Of a DNA stretch of 64,000 bases, positions 18,601 to 28,387 are shown in pieces. The notes beneath the pieces were generated by a model that did no database searches, was not told the DNA's origin, and was given only the letters and a program-made list of their open reading frames with translations. Source of the stretch: Ordospora colligata OC4 (taxonomy: Eukaryota; Microsporidia; Ordosporidae). The stretch lies in assembly GCF_000803265.1 (NCBI RefSeq), contig NW_014575399.1, forward strand, positions 1 through 64,000, written 5' to 3'. Made by a program: the position numbers and the translations under genes. Positions within the stretch are counted from its first letter, which is position 1, and the number at the start of each line of letters is the position of its first letter.

Positions 18601-19479
18601 ATGACACAGTACATTCTTGGCGAGCTTATTGGATCAGGAACATATGGAGATGTTTATGAGGCTTTCAACGCAGAAACAAGAGAGCGTGTTGCATTGAAGA
18701 GAATAAGACTCAATGAGCGTGAGGGAATGCCAGGAACGGCTCTCCGCGAAATATCAATCCTCAAAAGACTGGATCATACAAATATCATACGTCTCATCAC
18801 AATAATTCACACTGACACACTCTTGACAATGGTATTCCCATATATAGAATACGAGCTGAAGAACTACATACTAATCCATCAGAATGCGGATAGGATGAAC
18901 TTGATCGCACAGCTAGCATGTGGCATCGATTATTTACACAAAATGAATGTCATACACAGAGACATCAAACCACAGAACATACTGGTTACACATGACGGAG
19001 TGCTCAAAATAGCAGACTTCGGACTCTCTAGAAACATGGAGGTTCGAGTTCCTCCATACTCTAGCGAGGTTGTTACTCTATGGTACAGGTCTCCAGAGCT
19101 GTTGGTCGGAAACACAAGCTATAGATTCTATATTGACATATGGAGTTTGGGATGTGTAGTATATGAAATAATGACCATGGAACCTCTCTTTCCTGGAGAA
19201 AGCAAAGAGAATCAACTGGCATTGATTAGGCGAATAGCAGGTGCTCGTAAACCACTTATGAAGTTTATTGAGTCGAAAGAAATCCCAGAGACCATTTCAA
19301 ACATAATAATGGGATGTATCGATCTCAATTACGAGACTAGAATATCCATGAATGAAATATTGCGGTTTTTACATAGTGAAGGATACTCTGGTGTTTATTC
19401 AGATGTATCTAGAGATATTGAGAGCGTTCCTGTGATTCATTCAAATTTCAACTCCAAAAGGCCCCAAAACGATGTATGA
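18601..19479 (+). CDS. Cyclin-dependent kinase, Pho85/CDK5-like
   Basis: The 292-residue protein is a complete CDK kinase domain: GSGTYGDVY loop (11-19), ALKRI lysine, C-helix EGMPGTALREISIL (variant of PSTAIRE), HRDIKPQN, DFG, and APE-equivalent SPEL. The activation segment is VPPYSSEVVTLWYRSPE, with Ser where Cdk1 has the phosphorylated Thr; this Ser and SSEVVTLWYR are features of Pho85/CDK5. Pho85 kinases partner with phosphate and cell-cycle cyclins. Its 3' end overlaps the start of the LSG1 gene by 8 nt in another frame. No CCC signal is evident. Confidence 0.88.
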   Translation: MTQYILGELIGSGTYGDVYEAFNAETRERVALKRIRLNEREGMPGTALREISILKRLDHTNIIRLITIIHTDTLLTMVFPYIEYELKNYILIHQNADRMNLIAQLACGIDYLHKMNVIHRDIKPQNILVTHDGVLKIADFGLSRNMEVRVPPYSSEVVTLWYRSPELLVGNTSYRFYIDIWSLGCVVYEIMTMEPLFPGESKENQLALIRRIAGARKPLMKFIESKEIPETISNIIMGCIDLNYETRISMNEILRFLHSEGYSGVYSDVSRDIESVPVIHSNFNSKRPQNDV

Positions 19480-20575
19480 ATGGGGAAAACTGATAGTTGA
19501 AAAAAGATTCGGAGATAAGCCGAAGATAAAGCCGAGTGTTAAAAGATGTTCGATTACAGAGTATGGCGGAATCAATCGATTGTCTGAAGAACTGAGCCTC
19601 AAGGGCAGTGTAACATCTGGGGGCAAGCCTGCAAATGCCATAGAAGAGCCAGAACAGAAAGGCCAAGCAGAAATTATGGTTGATTATCTGAAAGGGCTTC
19701 TTGACTTCTCACTAAGCATTCCTCCTCGAGTGCCTTACGACTCGGTTGATAAAAGCACGTATGCTGAAGTCGAAGAAAGGATTTTTGAGGAATGGCGGAG
19801 ACGCCAGAAAAGCGATATTTTCGAACGAAACATAGAAATATGGCGGCAGTTCTGGATTACATGCGAAAGAAGCGATACAATAGTTCAGATAGTCGATGCA
19901 AGAAACCCAGAGTTCTTTATCAACAACGATGTGCGCAAAATGTATCCTACAAAAAGGCATGTCCTTATGATCAATAAGGACGATTTGTCATCTACAAAAA
20001 AACAAATAGAAGGATACGAATGCTTATACTATTCAGCATTGGATATTAAGGCAGTGCCTAAGATTGTTCTTGGTATTGATGGAAGCACGATTGGATTCAT
20101 AGGCTATCCAAATGTTGGGAAAAGCAGTACGATCAACCTGATAATGAACCAGAAGAGAGTAAAAGTAAGCCAGACGCCAGGAAAGACCAAGGCGATTCAG
20201 ACCATTCCCCTTGGTTACAAAAAGCGCCTACTTGACTGTCCAGGACTGGTTTTCCCAAGGCACAGCAAGATAGATCTGATGCTCCACGGAATACTAAATG
20301 TTGACCAGCTGCTTGATCTGAACAAACATCTTGAATATATTATTGATTTCGTTGGCATCAACAAACTGTGTAGATTTTATTCACTCAAAGGATTTTACAA
20401 CGATTCACGATACAGCAAGGGAGTAAATTATATCAATCTGATGTCATCTGTGAAAGGATGGGAAGTAGGCAAGTGCCTGAAAATGATTATAAAGGACTTT
20501 ACTTCTGGAAAAATCCCATATGAAAGGGAGATAGAGAATCTTGAATTGGGCTTTGATTGGTACGTGAAGGAATGA
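19472..20575 (+). CDS. LSG1: Cytoplasmic 60S-maturation GTPase Lsg1
   Basis: It is a circularly permuted GTPase with motif order G4 (MINKDD), G5, G1 (GYPNVGKSS), G2, G3 (LDCPGLV). The N-terminal part has ERNIEIWRQFWITCERSDTI followed by VQIVDARNPEFF, diagnostic of Lsg1 rather than Nug1/Nog2. Lsg1 releases Nmd3 from the late 60S subunit in the cytoplasm. Its ATG lies inside the end of the upstream kinase gene (8-nt overlap), and GGCCCCAAAACG directly before the ATG is a start signal inside that coding sequence. Shortened to 367 residues from about 640 in yeast, mostly by loss of insertions. Confidence 0.9.
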   Translation: MYEWGKLIVEKRFGDKPKIKPSVKRCSITEYGGINRLSEELSLKGSVTSGGKPANAIEEPEQKGQAEIMVDYLKGLLDFSLSIPPRVPYDSVDKSTYAEVEERIFEEWRRRQKSDIFERNIEIWRQFWITCERSDTIVQIVDARNPEFFINNDVRKMYPTKRHVLMINKDDLSSTKKQIEGYECLYYSALDIKAVPKIVLGIDGSTIGFIGYPNVGKSSTINLIMNQKRVKVSQTPGKTKAIQTIPLGYKKRLLDCPGLVFPRHSKIDLMLHGILNVDQLLDLNKHLEYIIDFVGINKLCRFYSLKGFYNDSRYSKGVNYINLMSSVKGWEVGKCLKMIIKDFTSGKIPYEREIENLELGFDWYVKE

Positions 20576-20759
20576 TTTAATTGTAGATGATCTGGCATTC
20601 ACTCACATTTGATAATTTTATGTTCAACAGTAAATAATATTTGCAATTCACTCATACATAACAATTTGACATTCAACAACAAGTATAATTGCTTATTTGC
20701 ATTACAACAATAAACGATCTGTTTCAATAATACCTTGTTTATTCCCATACATCATCTAA
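20576..20759. other. Short intergenic with loose AT repeats
   Basis: 184 bp between the convergent genes LSG1 and VMA13. It holds loosely repeated pieces (TTCACTCA, ACATTCAACAAC-like). No gene was recognised. Confidence 0.4.
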
Positions 20760-21887
20760 TCAACTCCATTCAGAAGAGATGCACATGTAAAGAGCCTGAA
20801 TCGCATGAAACTTTACATCATCGTCTTCACTATGCACCAACCCAAAAAGAACCTCTCTGACCTGATACTTATTCAGTAGGACATTTATATCTGGCGATAC
20901 CTTGGCCATCTGGAAAATGTCATTACATGCAAGGCATATCCATGAAGGATTGTTTGATTTTAAGTACTTCTTCAAAACTTTGATTATCTCAACTTTGTTC
21001 TTCATCAGCATCTCAAGATTTGCAGTCCAGAAGTCTTCTCTGTGATGGTATTCTGAATCTTCAAAGCGGCCTGAAAACAGCTCGTTGAGATAATTTCGAA
21101 TGCAGAAAGTTTCTCTGTTTTGCATTATCTTGCTCTTTACCTTCTTAAGATCTGCAATCAAATCCACATCTCCGTATCCACTTTCTAAAACCAACTCAGT
21201 ACATCGGCAGATGTAGTTGAATCGGCCAGGTGAAAAAACATATCCCTGGTCAAGAATGTTTGCAATGATTGCATAGCAAACCCTGAGGATCTTCTCCCTG
21301 GTCTTATCTTTCATCACTACAACAACATCATCAATCAGCTTATCCATCTTCTGGACACACTCCTCGCTGTATGAGGCTATGAGGACAATCATAAGCGCAT
21401 TGTACTGGACCTCCTTTACAAAAACAAAAACATTAAGAATGTCCTTGAACATTCTGCTTGACATGAGATCCAACTTTCTTGAATCAACACTAAACTCCGA
21501 ATTCGACTTGTATGATAAAAAATCTATCAACAAGCAGAGCAAGTAATTGCCTTCGTCATAGGACGCATTATCTTTGAGCATCTGTTTGAAAAACGACAAA
21601 TACTCTTTCCTATGTGCCTTGTTGGCATACATTCTCGTCAAAATCTCCGCACTTTTGTATCTAGAGTAGCTGCTTGAGCAGAAAAGCAAACCTATCAGTT
21701 CATCTTCATTCAACACTTCTGGAGATGACGAAAGCACAGAAAATGCTGTGTCTTCACTGCTCAAAAGCAGCGCCATCGTTTCCTTGGCACCCAAACATCT
21801 TATTTCATTAAATGTTTTCATACACTCAGTATGCGTGCTTTCAGATATTGAATCTTTGATTTTTGCTTCAAGCTTGTCCAAAAACAT
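20760..21887 (-). CDS. VMA13: V-ATPase regulatory subunit H
   Basis: The 375-residue all-helical protein has a HEAT-like N-domain and a C-terminal domain with HHREDFWTANLEMLMKNKVE, IIKVLKKYLKSNNPSWICLA, CNDIFQMAK and SEDDDVKFHAIQALYM. The family C-terminus reads FW-x-x-N, L-x-x-L-x-x-x-x-x-V-x-x-V-A-x-x-D-I-x-x-x, D-x-x-V-R-x-x-A-L-x-x-x-Q-x-L. Subunit H ties V1 to Vo and inhibits free V1. Slightly shorter than yeast Vma13 (478). No CCC signal was found before the ATG. Confidence 0.8.
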   Translation of the reverse strand: MFLDKLEAKIKDSISESTHTECMKTFNEIRCLGAKETMALLLSSEDTAFSVLSSSPEVLNEDELIGLLFCSSSYSRYKSAEILTRMYANKAHRKEYLSFFKQMLKDNASYDEGNYLLCLLIDFLSYKSNSEFSVDSRKLDLMSSRMFKDILNVFVFVKEVQYNALMIVLIASYSEECVQKMDKLIDDVVVVMKDKTREKILRVCYAIIANILDQGYVFSPGRFNYICRCTELVLESGYGDVDLIADLKKVKSKIMQNRETFCIRNYLNELFSGRFEDSEYHHREDFWTANLEMLMKNKVEIIKVLKKYLKSNNPSWICLACNDIFQMAKVSPDINVLLNKYQVREVLFGLVHSEDDDVKFHAIQALYMCISSEWS

Positions 21888-22118
21888 TGACCTATCAGGA
21901 CTTCTACATTAATTGTTTAAGGATCCTTTAGTGTTGATGCAATTGTCATCAAAGAAAGCTTAACAAACGATTGATAATCTTGAGACATTCATGCACAAAG
22001 TATTCAGGAATGAATGCTAAACCAAACATAATAAGCATGTTTGGTGATTGGATGTGCACTGTAGCAAGCGCATTGGTGTTGATATCAAGATACAAAAGCC
22101 ATCCCTCAGATTCCCAGA

Positions 22119-23021
22119 ATGACAACATCGTTCAGGAAGCCAGAGCCTTTGAGAAACGTAACCAACAAGGCAGATAAGGAGCCAGCAAAAACTACAGTGC
22201 GTTTGAACAGAATAGAAGAAGTGGTATATAGACAGCAGAAAATAGGCGACGAATCGCAGATAGTCATGGTTGACAAGTACTCCGACGATATTTTCAAATA
22301 TTTCCTGTCAATTGACAAACCATACACATATGCAAACGAAGGAGTTCCTTGGAAAATGAGAAGCTTACTCGTTGACTGGATTATAGATATACACGAAAAG
22401 CTTGGAATGTGCCATGACACGTTGTTTCTTGCAATCAATTTAATAGACAGGTTTCTTGGGTTGAGAGTGATCCCCAGTTCGAAGCTTCAACTTGTTGGTG
22501 TATCTGCACTCATGATAGCTTGTAAATATGAAGAGGTGGTGTGCCCAGCACTCCAAACATTCGTGCTACTTACAGAAAAGACACTGACAGATGAAGAGGT
22601 ACGAAAAGCAGAAAAGTACATGCTGCATACCTTAAACTATGATTTGCAATATGTTTCTCCTTTGAATTTTCTCAGAAAATGTTCAAAAGCCAATAACTAT
22701 GAGATCAATAGCAGAATGGTTGGAAAGTATTTGCTGGAGCTGATGACTCTCTATGAAGAGTTCTTGGCATTTAAGGGATCCATAAGAGCTGCAACTGCAA
22801 TGTATCTTTCAAGAAAAATGACTTTGCACGATCAATGTAAGAATTTATTCGTGATTTACTCAGGACATACAAAAGAGGACATACGAGAATGTTTTATCGC
22901 TCTTGTGCGTATCATAGGCGGAGACATCCCCTTTGAAAACATACAGAACAAGTATAATCTACCGAAGTTCTTTCATGTATCGTCATTCGTCAAGGAATAT
23001 TCAAAAAAACACTTCAGATAG
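22119..23021 (+). CDS. B-type mitotic cyclin
   Basis: A central cyclin box (about 70-205) contains MRSLLVDWIIDIHEKLGMCH, LFLAINLIDRFLGLR and LVGVSALMIACKYEEVVCPA. A second cyclin fold follows with TLNYDLQYVSPLNFLRKCSK. The W-L-V-D-W and K-L-Q-L-V-G-V-x-A-x-x-I-A-C-K-Y-E-E patterns are those of cyclins A/B. The 300-residue length is short because the N-terminus (about 70 residues) has little room for a destruction box. The start at 22119 follows CCCTCAGATTCCCAGA. A Pho85-like CDK lies 2.6 kb upstream but is probably not the partner; a Cdk1-class kinase would be. Confidence 0.9.
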   Translation: MTTSFRKPEPLRNVTNKADKEPAKTTVRLNRIEEVVYRQQKIGDESQIVMVDKYSDDIFKYFLSIDKPYTYANEGVPWKMRSLLVDWIIDIHEKLGMCHDTLFLAINLIDRFLGLRVIPSSKLQLVGVSALMIACKYEEVVCPALQTFVLLTEKTLTDEEVRKAEKYMLHTLNYDLQYVSPLNFLRKCSKANNYEINSRMVGKYLLELMTLYEEFLAFKGSIRAATAMYLSRKMTLHDQCKNLFVIYSGHTKEDIRECFIALVRIIGGDIPFENIQNKYNLPKFFHVSSFVKEYSKKHFR

Positions 23022-23059
23022 TCACTGCAAATAAAAGATTTAAAAATTGCAATTTTTCT

Positions 23060-23200
23060 CATTTTAACTGTTTATAACTAAAGTACGCTAACTTATATGT
23101 TAAATCATCTCCCATTTTAACTGTTTATATGTTAAATTTAACTCATTTTTAAGTTAAATCATTTCTCATTACCTATTTATAACTAAAGCATGCACAATCT
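23060..23200. repeat. Diverged direct repeats upstream of a small membrane protein
   Basis: The gap 3' of the cyclin gene contains variants of CATTTTAACTGTTTATAACT and TTTATAACTAAAGCATGC separated by TTAAATCAT motifs, as about three decayed tandem units. No RNA or open frame was recognised. Confidence 0.5.
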
Positions 23201-23241
23201 CACATTATGCCATAAACAAACATGATATGACATGCCCTGAG

Positions 23242-23424
23242 ATGACAAACAGGTTTATAGCATTCACTATAAGCATCTCCTACATTATTTCTGTGATTTG
23301 TGTAGCCATTGGAAAGCCTGCAGTTCCATTCGAGTTAATTGCATATCTGCCTCTCATAGTCTTGAATTTCTTGCTGACAATGTTACTGGTATTGGCTGGA
23401 AAGCATCTTTACCTGAATAATTAA
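23242..23424 (+). CDS. Small two-helix membrane protein
   Basis: About 60 residues with two hydrophobic helices (roughly 5-25 FIAFTISISYIISVICVAIG and 32-53 AYLPLIVLNFLLTMLLVLA) joined by a short turn PAVPFEL. The frame begins at 23227, but CCCTGAG directly precedes the ATG at 23242, which is chosen. Many tiny ER and V-ATPase subunits share this shape; I cannot assign one. It lies between the cyclin and CBP80-like genes. Confidence 0.6.
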   Translation: MTNRFIAFTISISYIISVICVAIGKPAVPFELIAYLPLIVLNFLLTMLLVLAGKHLYLNN

Positions 23425-23485
23425 CCTTAATACACAAATGACTATCAAGTTTTACTTTAATAAATAAACATTATCCACAAACACA

Positions 23486-24745
23486 TTAGATGTTCATTGC
23501 TTCGATCCGGCAATCAACTACGTCTTTCTGTACTATTCCAAACAAAACCATCTTCTCTAATACAATCCTTCTGAATGACTCAGAGGATTTAAATACATCA
23601 AGAAACACATCTATAAATAGCTGCTGATCATCTGCTTCCAATCGAAAGTACGATTTGTACATCTCAAGGTATGTCAAGAAATGTGAAATACTTGGTGATC
23701 CGAGATAGCAGAAGTTTCTGAAAAAAAACTCCTTATTCTCAACACCATCTTTTACATCTCCATTAGAATAATCTCTATTCAGGACCTTGGCTTCAAACTC
23801 TTCCTTCGAGATCTTATTCATCAAGCAATTAACTCCACCATTTATGTCTTCTTCAAAGAATCTTTTGACCTTCTTCAAGCCAGAAATCCTTTCCATCTCT
23901 ATCCTTACTTCATCATTGACTGCCTGTTTGAACACAGCTATGTCTTCCACACATCCAAGAGGAACATACGAACTGCTTGCATAGACACTACTTTCTTCAT
24001 TAGTGTACAAAAAATACTCAAAAATAAACGGAAGCGCTATTCTCTTAAACTCACCAATCGTTCGTTTACATTCTTTATCCTTGACTTCATGACTCATCAT
24101 GCAAAGTTCATTCACAAACGTTTTCATAAACCCCTGCTTCTTGCATAATTCAATCACAACCATAGTCAGGTAAAGCACATCTTCACCCTCACTATAAAGC
24201 AGAAGCAAGCTATCAACAACTTGTTTGTGGTTATTAAACACATTCAGTTGCATCACACACTCTTGTACAGAAAATCTAAAATTTCTGATTATTTGCATAA
24301 TACAAAAAGTGTCTTCAAAATCTTCTTTGTTAACTCTCCCAAGGATTGCATCAGCTTTTGCATTACATTCATCTACCAAGCCTTTGGAGCAAACTTCAAA
24401 TTCATGCTCTCCAACCATAAAGGATTCAGGTAATTGCCCAATCCATGAAAAACAACTAATCCAGCCTACACCAAGTCTTTTTAAAGTAAACACCGCAGAC
24501 ATCATTTCACAAATATCAGTAGTTTTACTAATGCCATCGAGCATTACAATAATTGCGTTCTTAAGCTCCGTGCTGTCTTTAATCAACTCACACATAAGAG
24601 ATGCTATTATCGAGGATTTGTGCGGCATCAACAACATAACATTCCGTATGTCATCTGCCACACCTTGAACATCGTCAGCTTGTCTGATCTCTCGTAGTAT
24701 GCGCTCGTAGTTCGTCTTGTTGATTCTTGGGATCTGGAGCTGCAT
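23486..24745 (-). CDS. Nuclear cap-binding complex large subunit, CBP80-like
   Basis: A 419-residue alpha-solenoid whose C-terminal segment SPSISHFLTYLEMYKSYFRL, then FIDVFLDVFKSSESFRRIVL and EKMVLFGIVQKDVVDC, follows the CBP80 pattern (S-x-S-H-x-F-x-x-L-x-x-x, V-x-x-x-V-W-x-x-x, I-x-x-L-V-D-K-M-I-x-x-x-I-V). CBP80 pairs with CBP20 on the m7G cap of nuclear RNA and is required for splicing and export. At 419 residues it is about half the yeast (861) and human (790) size, so the N-terminal MIF4G part is reduced. The start at residue 8 of the longest frame is chosen for its adjacent CCC. Confidence 0.62.
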   Translation of the reverse strand: MQLQIPRINKTNYERILREIRQADDVQGVADDIRNVMLLMPHKSSIIASLMCELIKDSTELKNAIIVMLDGISKTTDICEMMSAVFTLKRLGVGWISCFSWIGQLPESFMVGEHEFEVCSKGLVDECNAKADAILGRVNKEDFEDTFCIMQIIRNFRFSVQECVMQLNVFNNHKQVVDSLLLLYSEGEDVLYLTMVVIELCKKQGFMKTFVNELCMMSHEVKDKECKRTIGEFKRIALPFIFEYFLYTNEESSVYASSSYVPLGCVEDIAVFKQAVNDEVRIEMERISGLKKVKRFFEEDINGGVNCLMNKISKEEFEAKVLNRDYSNGDVKDGVENKEFFFRNFCYLGSPSISHFLTYLEMYKSYFRLEADDQQLFIDVFLDVFKSSESFRRIVLEKMVLFGIVQKDVVDCRIEAMNI

Positions 24746-24887
24746 TGAGGGAGAATTTTTGCACATGCTTTAATGTCATACAGGTTACATGGTCTTTCTG
24801 TGGACTTAGTGGCATGAACAAAGCATTAACACTCAGTCACCGAGATACCTAGAAACAACATGTATTTTTTTGTTGATACACCCTGTA

Positions 24888-25484
24888 ATGGATACATCAA
24901 TAGCAATAAAAGGAAGGAACTTTGCAGTCATAGCTACAGACATGAAGGTTGCAAGGTCTGTGTTTGTTGTTAAGGAGTCGCAGGACAAGTTCGTCAGTAT
25001 CAAAGACAAAGTTGTAATGTCTGCCACAGGAGACCAGGGAGATGCATTCAGGGCAATGCTGTCTGTTTCTGAAAAGGCTCTCTTTGAAAACATACAGAAC
25101 GGGATCGAGCCAAGTCCTAGCGTTGTTGCTCATATAATGCAGAACAGAATTCACGAAAACTCCCGAAAAGCGCCTCTCAATGTATCGACCATGATTGCAG
25201 GGAAAGGCTCTGATGGATACGAGCTATGGGCAGTCGATAAGTACGGAGCAATGTCATCTGTGCCTTTCTGTGCCAATGGATATGCAATGTATCTCGCATA
25301 TGGTATATTTGATAAAGAGTACTCGGAATCCCTGGATATCGAAAGCGCGCTAGAAATCATTCAAAAATGTATCAATTTAATGAGAGAAAGACTCATGATC
25401 AGCTTGGAAAGCTTCATGGTCAAAATAGTCACTGACAATGGAATAATCACCAAAACCTTGCATCCTCAAATAAAAAGCAATTAG
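24888..25484 (+). CDS. PRE1: 20S proteasome subunit beta-4 (Pre1 type)
   Basis: The 198-residue protein begins MDTSIAIKGRNFAVIATDMK and shows the beta4/Pre1 pattern (MD-x-x-x-G-I-x-x-x-x-x-x-I-A-x-D), STMIAGKGSDGYELWAVDKY, and MIVKIV-like C-terminus (FMVKIVTDNG). It lacks an N-terminal catalytic Thr, as expected for beta4. Start: TACACCCTGTA then ATG, and the longer frame would begin with a non-ATG codon. It is divergent from the CBP80-like gene by 142 bp. Confidence 0.88.
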   Translation: MDTSIAIKGRNFAVIATDMKVARSVFVVKESQDKFVSIKDKVVMSATGDQGDAFRAMLSVSEKALFENIQNGIEPSPSVVAHIMQNRIHENSRKAPLNVSTMIAGKGSDGYELWAVDKYGAMSSVPFCANGYAMYLAYGIFDKEYSESLDIESALEIIQKCINLMRERLMISLESFMVKIVTDNGIITKTLHPQIKSN

Positions 25485-25548
25485 GTTTATTGTTCACTTG
25501 CATCCTTGTAATGCATTCAATTTTTTCTTGGATTCTACCTAGGCTAAT

Positions 25549-27609
25549 CTAATTGATTAGGTATATTCTTCCATTCTCAAAAAGAATTAAATCCTTGGCT
25601 GCAAGATCCTCAAGCACCTTCTCAACCTCTTGCAATGTCACTCCAGTTCCAAGACGCCCTACGAACTCATCGATATCAAAAACTCTTGGATTGTTTGGGT
25701 TAACGCTGTACTCATACAATGCATTACTGATGTATTCTGCCTTTTCTTCACTAAGCATCACTGCTTCCAAATCCTGCTTCAGTCCACTTCCTGCGCTGTC
25801 CATTGCAAACTCATCATTCTCATTCTCTTCTATGCCAATTATCTTTACTTTTTTTCCTGGCTTGATCAATTTTTGGAACAGTGAGTCTTTAATCAATGAT
25901 ATCACACACTCTGCATCAGAATACTCAACAACATCACTGAGTCTTAGCTTTGCATTCGCAGTAGCAAGGCGTATCATCGTCTCAAGTAGTCTAGGCGTTA
26001 TTGACACAACCTGCTCCTTTCTATCCTTGCTCTGCCTCAGCAATGTGTACTCTTTTATTATCAGTCCTGCTGCCTCCCTCGACAGCACTGGTCTTTTTTG
26101 CTTGCAATACTGAATATATGCCCTAAAAACATCCTGACTAATACCAGATGGTTCATCATATCCATTCTCAAGCATATGCATCCTTAACACATGACTTGAA
26201 ATCATCTGGTCAATATCTGTATTCGATTTGTCCAGAGTCACAAATATCAAGTCAAATCGTGTTAAAAGACTTTCAGGCAGTCTTACATTCTCCTGTGGCG
26301 ATTTGTTCTCTCTGTATTGCCCCCACATTGGATTCGCTGCTGCAAGCACAGAGCATCTTGCATTCAGCGTCGTGTGGATCCCTGCTTTCGCTATTGTCAC
26401 TGTTTGCTGTTCCATCACCTCGTGTATTGCCACTCGATCTCCGTCATTCATCTTATCAAACTCATCAATGCACACAACTCCTCTATCTGCAAGCACCATT
26501 GCTCCGGCCTCCAGCCTTCTATCGCCTGTATCCTTATCTTGCACTACTGCGGCCGTCAGTCCCACTCCGCTCGATCCTTTACCTGTTGTTGCTACTGATA
26601 GCCGTGCTGCATTCATAACATACCTCAATAACTGACTCTTTGCAGTCGATGGATCTCCAACAAGAAGTATGTTGATGTCTCCACGTATCTTACTTCCATT
26701 CTTCATCACAATCTCATTTCCTCCAACTAAGAGCAACGCTATCGACCTCTTGATTGCATCATGTCCAAAAATACTCGGTGCAACCAGCTTGTGTAGATCA
26801 GTAACTACAGAAAGTCTCATAAACACTGCTTCATCTACATACTCCTCTACTTTCCTCCCAATTCTTTCAATATTGTTTGCAATCAGCACCGTTTTGAACT
26901 TCAATGGAAATCCTTGACCTCCAAAGCAAAGACTCTTATATATCCCATATATATTCACTCGGTCTCCAGGCTTCACCTTGTCAACAAGGTCAAACGATAG
27001 CACGACCTCAACAGATCTAGGCAGCTGCCCTGGTGGCGCCTTCTCAGGCATCTCCTGCAGCACTACAGTTTGGTAATCAAAATACTCAGAAAGCCCGAAT
27101 TCAGTCGTCAGCAGGCCTCCCTCAGGATCCCTAGTTGGATACACAGTGTTCGTAATCGGTAGCTTTGTAATCATCGTTGAGTCTCTATAATCCTTCGAAT
27201 AAAACAGGTTATTGGCTGTACTGTAGTGCACACTCTTCATCACCTTTGGTCGACATATCGAGCACGACGTTACTATCCCTTCTAGACAGATCATTCTTCC
27301 AAGATAAGCACTTGAAAGCGTTCTTGGGTTCACAGAGTAGTCGCCAAAGGATCCATACACACCCACAAACATCTTTCGCCCTCCAATCATGCTCAGCTCA
27401 TCTTCAATAAATGGAACAAGACTCATTGGATCTTCAATAATCCCCTTTGCTAGCGACTTGTCAAACACCCTGATCTCATTCATGCTCAAAAGCACACGTT
27501 GCTCAGCTTCATGCGCCATCTTTGCAATCACTTCTGCAATATCCTTGCCCATTCCTGTACGGTACTCCTCAATAAAGCTTTTGAATGCCTCTATGCAATT
27601 CGATTCCAT
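25549..27609 (-). CDS. MCM3: MCM3 subunit of the replicative helicase
   Basis: The 686-residue protein has an N-terminal OB region with EYFDYQTVVLQEMPEKAPPG and QLPRSVEVVL, the MCM3 version of the QE-PE motif. The AAA+ motor carries Walker A GDPSTAKSQLL, Walker B CIDEFDKM, and arginine finger LTRFDLI. The stretch GKGSSGVGLTAAVVQDKDTG followed by DRRLEAGAMVLADRGVVCID is typical of MCM3. The subunit-specific zinc finger is weak, as in other MCM3 proteins. It loads with Cdt1 in the MCM2-7 ring. CCCC precedes the ATG on the coding strand. Confidence 0.95.
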   Translation of the reverse strand: MESNCIEAFKSFIEEYRTGMGKDIAEVIAKMAHEAEQRVLLSMNEIRVFDKSLAKGIIEDPMSLVPFIEDELSMIGGRKMFVGVYGSFGDYSVNPRTLSSAYLGRMICLEGIVTSCSICRPKVMKSVHYSTANNLFYSKDYRDSTMITKLPITNTVYPTRDPEGGLLTTEFGLSEYFDYQTVVLQEMPEKAPPGQLPRSVEVVLSFDLVDKVKPGDRVNIYGIYKSLCFGGQGFPLKFKTVLIANNIERIGRKVEEYVDEAVFMRLSVVTDLHKLVAPSIFGHDAIKRSIALLLVGGNEIVMKNGSKIRGDINILLVGDPSTAKSQLLRYVMNAARLSVATTGKGSSGVGLTAAVVQDKDTGDRRLEAGAMVLADRGVVCIDEFDKMNDGDRVAIHEVMEQQTVTIAKAGIHTTLNARCSVLAAANPMWGQYRENKSPQENVRLPESLLTRFDLIFVTLDKSNTDIDQMISSHVLRMHMLENGYDEPSGISQDVFRAYIQYCKQKRPVLSREAAGLIIKEYTLLRQSKDRKEQVVSITPRLLETMIRLATANAKLRLSDVVEYSDAECVISLIKDSLFQKLIKPGKKVKIIGIEENENDEFAMDSAGSGLKQDLEAVMLSEEKAEYISNALYEYSVNPNNPRVFDIDEFVGRLGTGVTLQEVEKVLEDLAAKDLILFENGRIYLIN

Positions 27610-27676
27610 CGACTCAAAGGGGCCTCAAAAAACGTTACATGCCATCAAATCTCCCAGGATTCATCATACTCTTCAT

Positions 27677-28387
27677 TTACCCAATCTTCCTGAAGTCGTT
27701 GTATGACATAAAATTAGAAAGAAACACATATATGTACCTATACCACTCCATCTGCGATTCATGCATGAGCATCATTTTCACCGGCTTCATGTACATCTTG
27801 AACGGAACTGCGCATGATATTTTACCTGCAATTATATCAATAAAATACTTTCTGAATATTCCTTTGGACTCTAGACACAGGCCCTGAATTTTGAATGTCC
27901 TGAGAAACAATCTTGCACCTTCATAGCATGATATATGGTTTTTATGCCCAGAAACACCGTACTTGTCAAATGTGATTAGCACATCAAATGGCCTTAATAA
28001 GTAGTGCTTGGCAATATACATGCAAACCATTGTCTTGCTCCAATCGCCACCATCAGAAAATGAGGATATTGTCACACGAGCCTGTACAGATTCTGCAACA
28101 TTCTTGAGCTCCTTCTCTCGGATCTTTCCCTTCCCATATTTATTTCCATTCGAAAGGCAAAGTATGTCTACATCTCTTCCAAGACTCAGCAATGTAGGTG
28201 CAAAAAACATAGACTCATCATCTGGATGTGCTATCAGTAGCAGACACCGTCTTCCAGGAAGACTCGACTTGGTCATCCTCCTTATGTTTCTAGCAATAAA
28301 TAATACAAAAATTGCAATTCCTGCTGCTCTTGCTACCATTCGAACACTAAATACTCTTCTCTTTGCATAAAGTCGCATTCCAGGCAT
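27677..28387 (-). CDS. GPI12: PIG-L/GPI12 GlcNAc-PI de-N-acetylase
   Basis: The PIG-L/LmbE motifs are present: LLIAHPDDESMFFAPTLL (metal site AHPDDE), RVTISSFSDGGDW and the downstream HxxH in YGVSGHKNHIS. A hydrophobic N-terminal segment (AAGIAIFVLFIARNI) could be the ER membrane anchor. It removes the acetyl group from GlcNAc-PI, the second step of GPI-anchor synthesis. The longest frame begins with a non-ATG codon; the ATG at 28387 is used, though the next ATG at 28378 sits in the CCTGGAATG context found at other starts. Length about 236, near the family size. Confidence 0.85.
   Translation of the reverse strand: MPGMRLYAKRRVFSVRMVARAAGIAIFVLFIARNIRRMTKSSLPGRRCLLLIAHPDDESMFFAPTLLSLGRDVDILCLSNGNKYGKGKIREKELKNVAESVQARVTISSFSDGGDWSKTMVCMYIAKHYLLRPFDVLITFDKYGVSGHKNHISCYEGARLFLRTFKIQGLCLESKGIFRKYFIDIIAGKISCAVPFKMYMKPVKMMLMHESQMEWYRYIYVFLSNFMSYNDFRKIG

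Noticed and set aside
21971..22177. A 68-codon frame overlapping the start of the cyclin gene.
   Set aside because: It has no start signal, no recognisable fold, and overlaps the cyclin promoter and N-terminus.
25553..26635. Several long antisense frames opposite MCM3.
   Set aside because: MCM3 is certain on the minus strand; the others are codon-bias shadows rich in Ser, Leu and His.
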